Source: Vandiemenella viatica
Taxonomy: Eukaryota > Arthropoda > Insecta > Orthoptera > Morabidae
Assembly: GCA_031002005.1 (NCBI GenBank)
Contig: JARYHS010009186.1
Coordinates: 251,811,199 to 251,875,198 of the forward strand
Length of the DNA: 64,000 nucleotides
Direction of reading: 5' to 3'
The position numbers and the translations under genes are program-made. Shown here one piece after another: positions 1 through 10,778 of the stretch. Within the stretch, counting starts at the first letter, position 1. Every line of letters starts with the position of its first letter. The notes beneath the pieces were generated by a model. The model was not told the DNA's origin and did no database searches. It worked only from the letters and a program-made list of their open reading frames with translations.

Positions 1-829
1 AAGCTGCCACCTGTTGTTCGAGTACCTACCTACCACAATTACTGCAGTTCCCACTAGCCAATGTAACACGAGATAGCCCATTAGTGCCGAGTGACAATAA
101 TTTCTTTTCTTTCCTATCTTAATGCCTGTAATAAATTCTAACGTACAGTGAGTGTGAACCCATTTTATTTAATCTGGCTTTAGCGGCGATAAACCAAAGT
201 AACCGTTTGCGAAGTTTTTTCAAGGATCTCGACGGTAAATCATGGCGATTGAAATGCCTGGTGGAACTGACAATGAGGACAAGGAATTTATTGTCCCTCA
301 TAAATGGCTCGAAGTTTGCTTTCAGTAGAAGCTCGTTTCAAAAGCTCTATGGAATTGTGGTAAGGAGCGCCGATTCGGCGTGAATTGTAAGCGATGAGCG
401 ACCGAACAACAAAGTGTGGGACCTGGTTGTCTGTTTACACTCCCAGTGACTGGAAATTTGTCATGACAAGCTTAAGTGTCTTTACATTTGGTGGCACTCC
501 TTCAAACACATGTCGGGAATTTCTTTTGACAGCGATTGGTGACGATGTTTCGGCGTACCACACCAAGCACTTCACTCTCTGTTATAAAGTAATAATTTTT
601 TTATAATTACTTAACAAACAAAATTATAGCAGTAACTTCGACAAAATTACACAAAAAACTTTTTGAGTTGCTGCGCAGTAGGCATGCTCAAACTTTTTCT
701 TAGCCCGTATCCATAGCTCCAAAAGAAAACTTTTCACGCATCTCTTCCGTCAAAAGAAAAGTTCCCTTGGCACCCCCAGCCAAAATTTTTGTATTAAGAA
801 GGTAAGTACAATCGATAGCTGAAGCAGAA
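1..829. other. No gene recognised
   Basis: Short open frames only (60-70 codons), none with a recognisable domain. No repeat shared with the rest of the window was noticed. Confidence 0.5.
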
Positions 830-1350
830 ATGATGTTAAAAGCAGAATAGCTCTAGAAAAAATAACCTTCATGAAAAAGAGAAATCTTTTAGTTTCAAAT
901 ATTGATCTAGGAATTGGAAAAAACTTTTTAAAACTCTATGTGTGGAACACAGCACATTACGGCAGTGAAGCATGGACTTTAGGAATACTGGAAAGAAGGA
1001 AAATTTAAGCGTTTGAAATGTGGTGCTATAGAAGAAAGCTAAAAATTAAGTGGACAAGACAAAGTACGAAATGAACGAGTTTTGGAAATGACGGGTGAGG
1101 AAAGAAGTTTGTGGAAGAAGCTTACAGAAAGAAGAGACAGGCTGGTAGGTCATATTTTGAGACATGCTGGATTGGTTAATTTGTTAGCGGAGGGAACAGT
1201 CGAAGGTAAGAACTGTAGGGGAAGACAGATATTAGAATATATGAAGCAGATAGTTGAGGACATGGGTTGTAAGGGATATATAGAGATAAAGAAGTTAGCA
1301 CAAGATAGGAATGGATGGAGGATTGCATCAAACCAGTCGAAAGATTGATA
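830..1350 (+). pseudogene. Non-LTR retrotransposon RT C-terminal remnant (RTE-like)
   Basis: The translated sequence matches the C-terminal tail typical of insect endonuclease-reverse transcriptase LINEs. Around 930-1070 there is a block of the type YGSEAWTL..E.RKI.AFEMWC. It is followed in another frame (1082-1348, 88 codons) by GHILRH, a G-R-rich linker, and a terminal Q.V.DMGC..Y.E.K..A.DR.GWR.ASNQS block. Stops and frameshifts lie between the blocks, so it is a dead 5'-truncated copy. A related tail fragment is at 22545-22670. The clade is inferred from general resemblance only. Confidence 0.65.
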
Positions 1351-1872
1351 ACAGCAAGAAAATAAAAAAAGTACCTACTTCTCAGAGGATACTCACGAAG
1401 TACGTGATGCTAGAATAAAGGTTTTCAGGTGTAATAGGTAGTGAAAAAGACATAGTACTTCTGACGGTATAGGGCTGGTGACTCGTCCACACAAGCCGTG
1501 AAGCTGCCTTGTACTCCTGACTTGTCTTCGCGCTCTCGTAGGGACTGGGGAACCTCTACTTTACAGGTCGTCGCAAACCGCAAGGTTCTTCCTTTGAGAG
1601 TTTATTAAAATGAAAACTTCCATAGGCGCACTAAGCGTTGTTTGGAGGGGGGTTAATCTATGAGTTCGTGACTTTTCGTCACCGACATGCTGTGACGTGT
1701 TGCGCGTATGATATGCGCGTTGGACGGTTTTTGGATGCGTAATATCTTATGAGCCCCTCGACGCCAACATGCTAATGTTAACAGTATATCCGTAATTACA
1801 CGTATAACGTGCTGCGTTTGGACAGCAGTGAAAGTGTATATTATATTTCAATCTAATACATTAAAATTAATG
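1351..1872. other. No gene recognised
   Basis: Unique-looking sequence with no domain or repeat recognised. It ends in an oligo-T run at about 1872-1893. Confidence 0.4.
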
Positions 1873-1892
1873 TTTTTTTTTTTTTTTTTTTT

Positions 1893-2110
1893 TGCCAATA
1901 CTCTTCATGCAAACAGTTTTTATGCGATTTTGATGGAACTTTGCATACATATAGTTTAAAACAAATAGAAAAACACTGTTTACGTTTGATATACAAAAAC
2001 CTAAACCCTCTCCTCCATTCTCCCCTCACCTTAATTCCTGTCGACGTCGTTTATACAAACCCACGGCTTTTATCCAATTTTTGATAGTACGTAGCAAACG
2101 TACACTTCAA
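1893..2110 (+). repeat. Helitron-like internal repeat fragment
   Basis: Two diverged units share the phrase 'tttttatccgattt-ttgatgg-aact-tgcaca-gtatagtttaaaacaaa-agaaaaa-actgt' with the units inside the Helitron at 42683-43413, including the following C-rich stretch (ccctctcc..ccc). Neither Helitron terminus is seen here, so this is an internal fragment of the same family. Confidence 0.5.
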
Positions 2111-2116
2111 AACAAG

Positions 2117-2300
2117 ATGATCTGTTAGCTCAGCGGTTTAGGCGCTTACTTTCGAAAGTTTCTCTCTCCGATAGCGGGTTTAAATCCCGTGTTGAGCAAG
2201 AACTTCTTATGAGTTGTTTTGATTATATGAGCTACGCCGAGACTTACCGTGGTCTGATTCCACGTTAAACTGTAGGCCTCTGCGGAAATGAATTAGCCTT
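2117..2300 (+). mobile_element. tRNA-derived SINE, family 2
   Basis: A pol III A-box-like segment (ttagctcagcggttta) and a B-box-like segment (gggtttaaatccc) are spaced as in a tRNA. About 90 bp downstream lies 'ccacgttaaactgtagg', a body motif shared with the copies at 2466-2722 and 25030-25560. It does not fold as a tRNA with an acceptor stem, so it is a SINE head and not a tRNA gene. Confidence 0.5.
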
Positions 2301-2465
2301 CTTGCCTCTGAGACAATAGATTGATAAATCTCCTTCCAGAATATTCGATGAAACGTCGGGTTGTGGACTAAGTTAGATTTTTAGTTTTTGGGAGATTTTT
2401 GAATGGATAAAATTCTATGATTTCGCGTCACCGAGATGCTGATGTTAACAGTATGTCCATTACGG

Positions 2466-2722
2466 ATTCGTGGCTCACTGTCAAGGTGTCTGACTGCTGA
2501 CCGAAAGGTCCCCAGTTCGAATTTATGTCTCGGCGTTTTTTTTATATAGACCATTTATCCGCCCTTCAACTCTGCCACAACTTGCTGTTCGGGTTCCACG
2601 TTAAACTGTAGGTCCCCTGTACCTGGTAGCACTACCGAGTTAGATTAAGGCTGCTTAGACGGGCGGAAAGCGTAGCCAACAGAAACCCTGTCACCAGGTA
2701 ATTACGACACACGTAATTATTA
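2466..2722 (+). mobile_element. tRNA-derived SINE, family 2
   Basis: It has a tRNA-like head with a B box (gttcgaatt), then the shared body 'ttaaactgtaggtcc-ctgta-c-ggtag-a-taccg-gtta', and a tail 'ctgtcaccaggtaattacg' ending in (att)n. The same body and tail occur at 25030-25560, where a family-1 SINE interrupts them. Confidence 0.55.
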
Positions 2723-3312
2723 TTATTTAGTATATCTGTAAGTATGACGTTTTGCGCGTATGATAATGCTAGTTTTAAATTTTCAGTTCTGTCGGCAATC
2801 GTTAATGACTACAAATTTGTTTATGTTTTTATATTACTTTGAAATCAGGGAGGTTTTATGTGGACACGCTGCAGTAAAAACATTCCCCGCAACTCTGAAC
2901 AATGCAGGCTGCAAAATGTTTCCTGGTTCTACCAGGAAAAGGTGTTAATTTGTAATCACTGCTTTAAGCAGCCAAACTAGTTCATGACTTATGAGTACAA
3001 ACATCTCTATCATTCATTACGAAAATTGCGTGGTTGTCACGTATGGGATGCGATCGAGGTATCCAGGGAGACTGGAGTGAGCTGTTGAGTGGAGAAAGAC
3101 CGCATTTTGGCATAGGCTACCTAGGTTGTAGCCTAGAGCCCCGCACCACGCAACGGCCCGCACCACGTCCAAAAATAAAAATAATATATATATATTATTC
3201 GATGTCATCCTGTTGAAATGCTTTGTGAATAATCAATATTGTCTTTTTAATCTGTCTCTATTGCGTGTTTTGGTGATGTTAATCATCTTTTATCGTTTTA
3301 TTTATCTCAGTA
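2723..3312. other. No gene; small hairpin at 3113-3135
   Basis: No coding or repeat homology recognised. At 3113-3135 a perfect 8-bp stem (taggctac/gtagccta) closes a 7-nt loop. Confidence 0.4.
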
Positions 3313-3869
3313 CAGGGATAGTCAAAATGATTGCAGTAATTTCATAAAATTACTACAAATTTATTATTTGACATATAGTTACAAGATTACACAGATATAT
3401 AAACAAACTGTGAATTTTTTTTTAATGTCTACAGATGCTCAATATGTGCACACATGAAGTCTATAATCGAGTTCTTCCCATACCCGATCCAGCATGTCTA
3501 TGTCAATGAGAGCAAATGCATGGCCTCCTCGTTCCCCTGACCTAACCCCCTGCCACTTCTTTGTTTGGGTTTCGTAAAAGACACAGTGTTCGTGCCACCA
3601 GTACCAGTTGATCTGCTAGACCTGCGGGTTCGCATCACCAGCGCATTTGATCTCATTGACAGAGACATGCTGTATCGGGTATGGGAAGAACTCGATTATA
3701 GACTTGATGTGTGCAGAGTCACTAAAGGTGCACATATTGAGCATCTGTAGACACTCGAAAAAAACTTCCACACTTTGTTTATATATCTGTGTAATCTTGT
3801 AAGTATATGTCAAATAATAAAATCTGTAGTCATTTTCTGAAATCACTGCAATCATTTTGACTAGCCCTG
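3313..3869 (+). mobile_element. Foldback element derived from a mariner-like transposon
   Basis: The outer ends are inverted repeats (CAGGGATAGTCAAAATGATT at the left, its near complement ending CTAGCCCTG at the right). The inversion continues for about 200 bp on each side: 3313-3520 is the inverse of 3640-3869, with an unpaired middle of about 120 bp. The right arm plus the middle encodes the C-terminal end of a DDE transposase of the mariner-like type (PRSPDLTP, then RVWEELDYRLD.CRV..GAHIEHL). The left arm is an inverted second copy of the same 3' end. The left flank is TA and the right flank GA, so a TA target duplication is possible but not intact. Confidence 0.7.
3565..3750 (+). pseudogene. 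Mariner-like transposase C-terminal fragment
   Basis: 61 codons ending in a natural stop match the transposase tail DLRVRI..A...ID.DML.RVWEELDYRLDVCRVTKGAHIEHL. The catalytic motif PRSPDLTPCHFF lies just upstream (about 3525-3560) in the same family arrangement. Only the extreme C-terminus is present, so it cannot be functional. It lies in the right arm of the foldback at 3313-3869. Confidence 0.65.
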
Positions 3870-4066
3870 GATGTAGGCCTACTGTTTCATATTGTTATTA
3901 AAACTTTTGAGTTTGTTATTCCGCGGGCTTTTGCTGAGTGTGTTTGGTTGCAGCAACACCACTAGAATAGGCAGCACCTTATCTATCGATCATCAGTCGA
4001 AAAACTGAACATGCGAGCATCACTTGATAACATCGTTCATTTCAGCCTCGGAAACGATACAGAAAG

Positions 4067-4080
4067 CACGTTACGAACTT
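4067..4080 (+). repeat. Target-site duplication, left copy
   Basis: CACGTTACGAACTT, repeated exactly at 4659-4672. The pair brackets the insertion 4081-4658. Confidence 0.8.
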
Positions 4081-4658
4081 TTTTTTTATATATTATTTTT
4101 TATTTATTGGCATCTAGGCGTGCGCCCATACAACCATTTTCATATTACAGGATAGCATCATTAACATACCAATAATGATATATGCAACTAGTCATTTACA
4201 TTTCACCGAATAACGTCGATGTTGTAACAATAATAATACCATGTCATTAGCCTTCTTCCTTTTACCGAATAAACACAACGGCATTACAATGGTAGTATAC
4301 AATATACTTTATAAATCAAAGTCCATAATATAACAGTAATAATATAATGCAGTTAAAACATATTGTTTGAGTTTGTTTGAATTGTGTTACTTAAAGGAGA
4401 TGAAAACATCAATAGTATAACAATAGTGATATACCGCGATTAAAACTTCTTACTTGACTATAAACTGTGACACCCAAATGCTGGTATCCAGCAACTTGCG
4501 ATTTTCATTTTTCAGAATAATTACAATAATATTCTACCAGAAGTATGATACATTTAAAACAAGTTATTTACATTTGTTGTGATTAAGTCGCCCATATGTT
4601 AAAATCACACAGCCATTCATTTTCATTTTGCAGGATATCTACAAAATTATTACAATAA
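4081..4658 (-). mobile_element. 578-bp retroposon insertion (LINE 3' fragment or SINE) with 14-bp TSD
   Basis: It is bounded by the exact 14-bp duplication CACGTTACGAACTT (4067-4080 and 4659-4672). The left end starts with oligo-T, which means a poly(A) tail on the minus strand. The interior is AT-rich, with repeated 'acaataataata'-type phrases and no open frame. TSD length plus a poly(A) end are the signature of target-primed reverse transcription. The parent family is not identified; a severely 5'-truncated LINE 3' UTR is the simplest explanation. Confidence 0.75.
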
Positions 4659-4799
4659 CACGTTACGAACTTACGATTCTTCAGTAAATTATCATCGTAT
4701 ATCTTTACTATCATTGCATTATTCGATATTTTGCATCAAAAAGTTTATTAATTTAGTAATAAATAATCGGTAGTGCTTTATATATATATATAAAATAAA

Positions 4800-5262
4800 A
4801 TGTTTGTCCATATATACAAAAGTCAGACATTACAACACACTTATAAAACCAGAAGCCCTGTACGCCAGCGAACATTAACTCTACACACGAAAGGCGACCT
4901 AGAAAGCATTTTGAAAGAAGAACGAATAATTATAAGAAAGATCCTTGCCCCAAAAAAAACAGATGACGGATATAGACTTAAATCTGAAAAAACAACAGAA
5001 ACACTGTCAAACCTCGCGGCAGACACCAGGAAACGTAGATTAAGATTTTATAGACATATCCACAGACTCCCAGCAACAAGACTGATTCATAAAATTGTGA
5101 CGTACATAGAACAGCTAAAAACTATGCCCTGTGTCCAGCAGATCAGAAAAGCCCACACAAACTCATCAGAAATCGTAGACCGACAAACATACAGAGAAAA
5201 AATTAACAAAATGGAAGTAATGCCAGAGAATGAAGTCATCTGAATCGTTAAGACTTTGCGTG
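4800..5262 (+). pseudogene. Non-LTR retrotransposon RT C-terminal remnant
   Basis: 147 codons with the pattern DLE.ILKEER.I.RKIL.P....DGYRL.S...TE.LSN.AAD.RKRRLRFY.HI.RLP.TRL, which I recognise as the C-terminal tail of an abundant insect LINE group. It is followed by an (aat)n tail at about 5283-5300. It is 5'-truncated and has no RT catalytic core. The clade is not assigned. Confidence 0.55.
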
Positions 5263-5335
5263 ATCCGACGGAGTCCAATTGTAGATAATAATAATATATA
5301 TAAAAGGGCCCGCACATCAGGTGTAGACTAGAGGC

Positions 5336-5620
5336 CTACAATGCGGCCCTGGAGTGGAGTGGGGAGAGTGTAGTCGCACGTGTATCACACGTGTCGGGGG
5401 CGGTGGCAGCGCGCTCGGTCCTCTTGGCAACTCGTCGCAGTCGTACTCGCCGGGTTGTGAAACGTGTTGTCGGCGGAACACGCGCGTCTATCGATTGCCG
5501 CGGAGCAGAACAATATCTCGGAGCGGCGCAGTTGGATTTATGGGCGTTATGGACTGCCGGCCAGCCGGTCGAGCCGTATCGCGGCCTCCCGGGTAATAAG
5601 ATCGAGCCAAGCAGATCACA
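5336..5620. other. GC/CpG-rich island, function unknown
   Basis: A sharply GC- and CpG-rich block in AT-rich surroundings, open in several frames on both strands because stop codons are rare at this composition. No domain is recognised in any frame. A promoter/first exon of an unannotated gene or a GC-rich transposon terminus are both possible. Confidence 0.3.
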
Positions 5621-5756
5621 AGCGAGGCTGCGGCTAACATCAGACAAAGTATTCCCAATACACTCCGGTTTCTTTTTCATACAACCCTTACGGTTCCAAC
5701 GACAAACGGAACCGTTAGGAATTCACTTACTCTTCCTTCTGTCTATCTGTCCGACT

Positions 5757-6740
5757 GATGGGAATGCCACAGGGTAGTATACTGGGACCATTGCTATTCA
5801 ATATTCTAATTAATAACTGTGTTGATCAAAAATTAGATTGTTTGCAAATAACATAATCCGATGTAAAAGGATCAAAACGGTAGAGGACTGTAAACAGCTG
5901 CAGGGTGATCTGTACAGGATATCTAGTTGGATTGGTAAACATGGGATGAAGAAAAATGTAAAGAAGACTCAGCTTATTAGATACACGTATAAAAAATTAG
6001 GATTGGTTATTATTATAAGGTCGGGAAAGAATTGCTAGTTGAATAATGTAAATATCTTGGGATTAAATTTAATAACAAGCTTAACTAGGCAGGACACATT
6101 GGTCAGGTAGTAGAATAAAGTTTCAAAATTCTGCACTCGGAGAGAGTAATGAGGAGATGTACGAGAGAAGTAAAGGAACTGGATTACAAAACTTTCGTCA
6201 GATCATTGCTTGAATGTAATAGTGTAGTATGGGACCCACATTCTGAATATCAGATACAGGAGTTCGAGAAGGTGCAAAGAAGGACTGCTAGATTTGTTTC
6301 GGGAAATTTCCGTAGAACGCAATCGGTAACAGATATGATAAAAGAGCTGGCATGGGATTCATCGGAAGACAGGAGAAGGGTGAAGAAAATCAAGGGAGTG
6401 CACAATGTGTATATTAGTGATGAGGTATGGAAAGATATTAGTGCATGAATGGAAAGTAATGCATGGAACGGAAAAGATGACCGTGACCACAAGCTGGCAC
6501 TGGATTTCAGGCATAAGGGCGGAAGAAGACTCTCTTTGTTAGTTAAGGGTTTCAGGGATTGGAATAAGTTACCAAGAGAAATGATTAATAATTACCCAAA
6601 AAGGTAGAAAGAAGAATTTAAGGTTGAAATTTGTATAGGCAAATGTAGGTGGGTGTAGGAAAGGGGGAAGATGGGTGTGTAAGGAAATTGCCACCGGAGC
6701 ATGTGATCCATTGCAATTCAAATTAAAATAAATTAAATCT
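5757..6740 (+). pseudogene. CR1/Jockey-like LINE, 3' part (copy A)
   Basis: The RT domain begins at the PQGS-LGPLLFNI block, then the FADD region (here degenerate), the EDCKQLQGDL..ISSW..KHGM block, K-LGI, and the C-terminal VMR.C..EVKEL.YK..VRSLLE..S.VWDPH.EYQIQE.E.VQR..ARFVSGN block. At least three frameshifts or stops interrupt it. The 3' end has a conserved 'ggaaattgccaccggagc' followed by an AT-rich tail. Other copies of the family are at 11703-12152, 52040-53305 and 54722-55762. Confidence 0.8.
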
Positions 6741-6984
6741 GTCATAAGGTCTGAGCTCCTTAACTTAGACACGGGTAATTTCCTTTAGTTAATTTCCGTG
6801 GATAACAAACGTAACCTAGAACCAAGCCTACTCTCAAAATGTTTGATTTTTACCTTACACACCTAGATTAATACAAGATTTTGTCTAAAAATCTCGTCCC
6901 CTACACTTATTTCAGGAACTAATAATCCTAAAAGATCTTCCATAATTTGTAATTAATATAATTGTGTCTCCAGTTTCGTTCGCC

Positions 6985-7205
6985 ATCGCTGGTGTCTGGA
7001 GTGTTGGTAAAGCTCTGCCCTCTCATTCGGAAAGGCGCAGGTTCGAATCCACATCCAGCCATCGTAATTTCAGTTTTCCATGGTATCCTAACGTCACTCC
7101 ACTCTAATGCCCGGATGGCTCCTTTGAAAGGCCATTACCAAATTTATTATATTTCTTCGCCCCCGGTCTTTTCTGTCCTCTAATGTCCTCGACTTTGACA
7201 ACGCG
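6985..7205 (+). mobile_element. tRNA-derived SINE family 1 (old, diverged)
   Basis: The B box 'ggttcgaatcc' at about 7040 is followed by the family body (ttttccatggt, atgcccggatgg-tcctttgaaaggcc). The tail ends near 'ctctaatg-cctcgac'. It is strongly diverged from the other copies. Confidence 0.6.
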
Positions 7206-7616
7206 TACAAGTATAAATAGTTTCTCAAATGATCCATAGAAAAGTATTTCCATATTGTTAAATACCTTTTTTACTGACTGGTTTTCAATACTTTATCAAC
7301 TTTTAAATCGTGTTTTATAATTCAAATACGAAAGTGCTGCAAAATCAATTTACTTTCTTAATGTGACATGGTTTAAACAGTAGTAACGTTGTGGATAACG
7401 TGTTTTTGGGTACTATATACTCTACAGACAAATTATCGAATAAGTATTCTTTTAAAAAACAGTGATAAATTACAACGGTACAATAGCGATCTTATAGTTT
7501 TCGAAATAAAAAACTAATTTGGATACTTCAGCAGATAATAATACTTAAGACTAAAAGTGATACACATCATTCAGATACTAAATACTCGTGAAAATACCTT
7601 TTTTAAAAATAAAATA
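7206..7616. other. AT-rich, no gene
   Basis: AT-rich sequence leading into the tandem array. Nothing recognisable was seen. Confidence 0.4.
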
Positions 7617-8515
7617 ATAATAATTTTGTAAGATCCAGTATTATTTTCCTTAGCCGAATTTTTTTAAATTTAGTTTATGTATACCGACTGAAAGACAATT
7701 TCGCAAATGAATGATGAACTCTATCTGAAGTTAATTTGTCACTATTGCTTTTTAAAAATCAATTCGATTTTAATGTCCAAGTATCCGGTAGACAATTAAT
7801 AAAATCACTCATATGCCCGACGAAACAAAAACAAATGAAATAATTTTGTAAGATCCAATATTATTTTCCTTGGCCAGATTTGTTTTTATTTTAGTTTATA
7901 TATAAAGATATAAATACAACTTCGCAAATAAGTAATGAACTCTATTGGAAGTTAACTAGCCACTATTTTTTTTAAATTGAATTTTAATGTTCAAGTATCC
8001 GGTCAACATTTAATACAATCAATCATCTCATGCCCGAAGAAACAAAAAAAAAAAAAAAAAAAAAAAATTTATGATTAAATATTATTTTTTAAATATTATT
8101 TTCCTCAACCAAATTTGTTTTTATTTTAGTTTATATATAACGATTGAAAGATAACTTCGGAAACGAATAAAGAACTCTATTGGTAGCTAATTTGTTACTA
8201 TTTTCTTTTTAAATCAATTCAGTTTTAATGCTCAAGTATCAGGTAAAAAATAATAATAATAATAATAAAAAAAATTACAGTTAATCATCACACGCACGAC
8301 GAAACAAAAACAAATCAAATAATTTCGTAAGATCTAATATTATATTCCTCATTCAAATATGTTTTTATTTTAGCTTATATATACGGATTGAAAGACGAAT
8401 AATGAACTGTGTTAGAAGTTAACTTGTCACAAATTAAAAAAAAAATCAATTGGATTTTACTGTTCAAGTATGCGGCAAACAATTTATACAATTAATCATT
8501 TCATGCCCGACGAAA
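7617..8515 (+). repeat. AT-rich tandem array, four units of about 220-245 bp
   Basis: Anchor motifs recur in the same order four times: 'taagatcca-tattattttcct' (cores at 7641, 7861, 8096, 8340), 'tttttattttagtttatatata', 'gaactctattggaagttaa-t', 'ttttaatgttcaagtatccgg' and 'gcccgacgaaacaa'. Spacings are 220, 235 and 244 bp; the differences come from A-runs and an (aat)n expansion in unit 3. The array stops abruptly at the GC-rich block starting at about 8517. Units have diverged noticeably, so this is an old satellite-like array. Confidence 0.8.
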
Positions 8516-8850
8516 CAACAGCCAGACATTGGCGGCGGTACGTGCCAGGGCCAGTGGCATTGTGGAGCGGCGAGTTGGTGTTGTGCCTCTCTGCATGTGT
8601 GGTTGGAATTCGCCCTCTCTGCCGGCCGTTGCTGCTGTATTCTGGCGGTGCTCCAACAGCGCACCTCGCATCGCGGACTCTCTGATTTGCACATAAAGAA
8701 GGGGCGGCATTCCCATTCAGCCGCCGCGGCCTCATCTGTGCCACGTCAGCTGGCCCGCGACCGTGTCCTCCCCTCCAAGACGTGCCCTCCTGAAAACACA
8801 ACTCCTCCACTACCGCAGACCGCTCCCACATTCGTTTAAATTACGCGAGA
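8516..8850. other. GC-rich block after the tandem array
   Basis: An abrupt change to high GC. Open frames exist on both strands (up to 129 codons), as expected at this composition, but no domain is recognised. It may be a CpG-island-like promoter or exon, or the body of another repeat. Confidence 0.3.
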
Positions 8851-9783
8851 ACAGCGTGAGTGAATGAGGGCTCGAATTCTTAGTTCTCTGATTCTGTACA
8901 GCACTAGAAAGGCATTGACACTGCTACATGCGACTACAGGTAAACTTGGGACCATGTTCTGGGATAGACCCCAGTCTAGAATAGTTCATAGTTGGTAGCA
9001 GGGCCAGGTAGGTAAATGCCTAAATGCCAGCGATGAATAAGGGTGCAGTGGATAGGATATTTTAGCGACTTCTAACATAGCATAGTTTAGGTTAAAAAAA
9101 CCCGCATTGTTTGATTTAAGTTAGAATTGGATCCAAGAACGGCAGGGACACAGTTTACATCGCCACAACGCCTGCGTGGCTGAAACGCAATCCGCCGTGC
9201 ACAACAGTCACTTTGGTAGTGGCAGCTTTAGAGGTTACCAGTAGCCGTTCTTATTCAATTCCTCTGTAAATAATATTTTTGTATAAATTACCGAAAATTA
9301 TATACTAATAAAGTATTCTATACAAACATGTTTTGTAAATGCGATAACATTAATACACTCTTTTTTTTTTTTTTTTTTAGAATTTATTCCAACGACAAAA
9401 GACTGTCTTTTTAATGCGGGGGGAGCAGAGGAAGGAAATTTGGCTGTGCAAATGTGTGGGTCCCATGGACTTCTTGGAATTACAAAAATCTGTAATCTAG
9501 TTGTGTCCGCGCGTCCCACATATTTTTCGAAAAATATGGCTTTTTAAAATAAACCACTCAACGTTAATCTAGACTGAATTAGATAAATGGCAGAAAATTA
9601 AGCCTAGAGGTCCGGGCGGAATCTATGCATTACCCTCGCGAATACCAGTCCGGAAATTAACTTAGTGAGCTATCAGCTTCCGGTGGTAGGGTCTTTGGTT
9701 GGTGCTGTAATATTTCAAAGTATAGTGGATAGAATGGAGCGTGAGTGTTGGGTTTACGATATCTCTGGTATTGTCAGTACCAA
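8851..9783. other. No gene recognised
   Basis: Mixed composition with an oligo-T run at 9361-9379. No repeat or domain recognised. Confidence 0.4.
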
Positions 9784-10679
9784 CAGGTTGATTCCGTGAT
9801 GATGTTACAAACTTTCAGGGATGATAGAGAAAGGTAAGTGTATCAATTTGATGGAAGGGACCCTGGTCAGGAAACGACCGAATCGAAAGTAATAATCTAA
9901 AATCACCCTGATGCCTCTGAGAGCTGAACACAGCGAACACAGTGTGTACCATAGACATACTTCCCAGGTTGTTGGAACATATTGCACTTGTTATTCATCA
10001 AATGATGTCGTTCCAACATGATGGAGCCCCACCTCACTTTGGACTGAGGGTTCGTGAACACCTGGACCAGACAGAAGATCCTGTTCCGTGGCCAGCACGT
10101 TCACCTGGTCTCACCCCACTTGATTTCTTGTGGTGGGGATACCTGAAAAGTCTTGTGTACGGGACGGCTATCGAGACTCAAGACGATCTCCTGGCAAGAA
10201 TTCTGGCTGCCTGTGACACTGTTCAAACAATACAGGGTATATTAGAATGGGTATGACAAAACTTTGTACGACGATGCCATGCTTACATTGCCACTGGGTA
10301 GCGCCATTTTGAAAAAACTGTTATAAATGTAGCAGCTTGTGAAACTTGTGCAGGTAAATCGAATTGATTATTACTGTACCTGACACTTGGGATTTTCGGT
10401 CGCTCCGACACCAAGTTACGTGCGCCATTATTGATCCACTAACAGAGCAAATCATCTGAGGCTATTGCGGAGTACGCAGCAGGAATTCTGTACGTCATGA
10501 TCAGGGTTCAGAAGTTGGGGTCCTTAGTTTGAGCACTGAGTGAGGCTAAGGCAGAATTTGAGTAGATTTCCGCTTATGACTTTCAACTTGGTCGTTTCCT
10601 GACCAAAGTCCCTAACCTCAAACTGATAAATTTACCCTCCACCCCTGATAGTTTGTAAAATCATAACGGAATTACCCTG
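9784..10679 (+). mobile_element. Mariner-like element with ~100-bp inverted repeats
   Basis: The left end (CAGGTTGATTCCGTGATGAT) and the complement of the right end (CAGGGTAATTCCGTTATGAT) begin inverted repeats. These can be followed for about 100 bp, including a shared 'ggtcaggaaacgacc' about 85 bp in. The interior carries a transposase remnant (9942-10300). TA follows the right end. The ~900-bp total is shorter than a full element, so it is internally deleted. Confidence 0.7.
9942..10300 (+). pseudogene. Mariner-like transposase C-terminal remnant
   Basis: Contains the catalytic-region motifs QHDGAPPHF, VREHL, PWPARSPGLTPLDFLWWGYLKS and a C-terminal QDDL.ARI.AACD block. The second catalytic Asp neighbourhood (QHDGAPPH) and the third (SPGLTPLDF) are visible, but the first is absent. 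A stop truncates the end, although the family's last residues can still be followed in another frame to about 10300. Confidence 0.75.
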
Positions 10680-10778
10680 TATAATGAAGCAATCAACTAG
10701 TGCCTCAGGTTAGATGTATCAGCGATAGAGCTGTAAAAGTAACGAGAAATTCTGTACCCGTATGTATTCGTACTTGGT

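Noticed and set aside
394..606. 70-codon frame with a Cys/Thr-rich start
   Set aside because: No homology, motif, splice signal or codon bias. Length is within chance expectation.
2117..2196. tRNA gene
   Set aside because: A and B boxes are present, but there is no acceptor stem pairing and the downstream body is shared with other SINE copies. The same applies to the many tRNA-like heads of SINE family 1.
5391..5777. 128-codon plus-strand frame
   Set aside because: It crosses from a GC-rich island into unrelated AT-rich DNA without a change of character expected of a protein, and the opposite strand is equally open.
7617..8515. Regular repeat array considered as CRISPR
   Set aside because: Whole 220-245-bp units are repeated with divergence. 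There are no short identical repeats with unique spacers, no cas genes, and the genome is eukaryotic.
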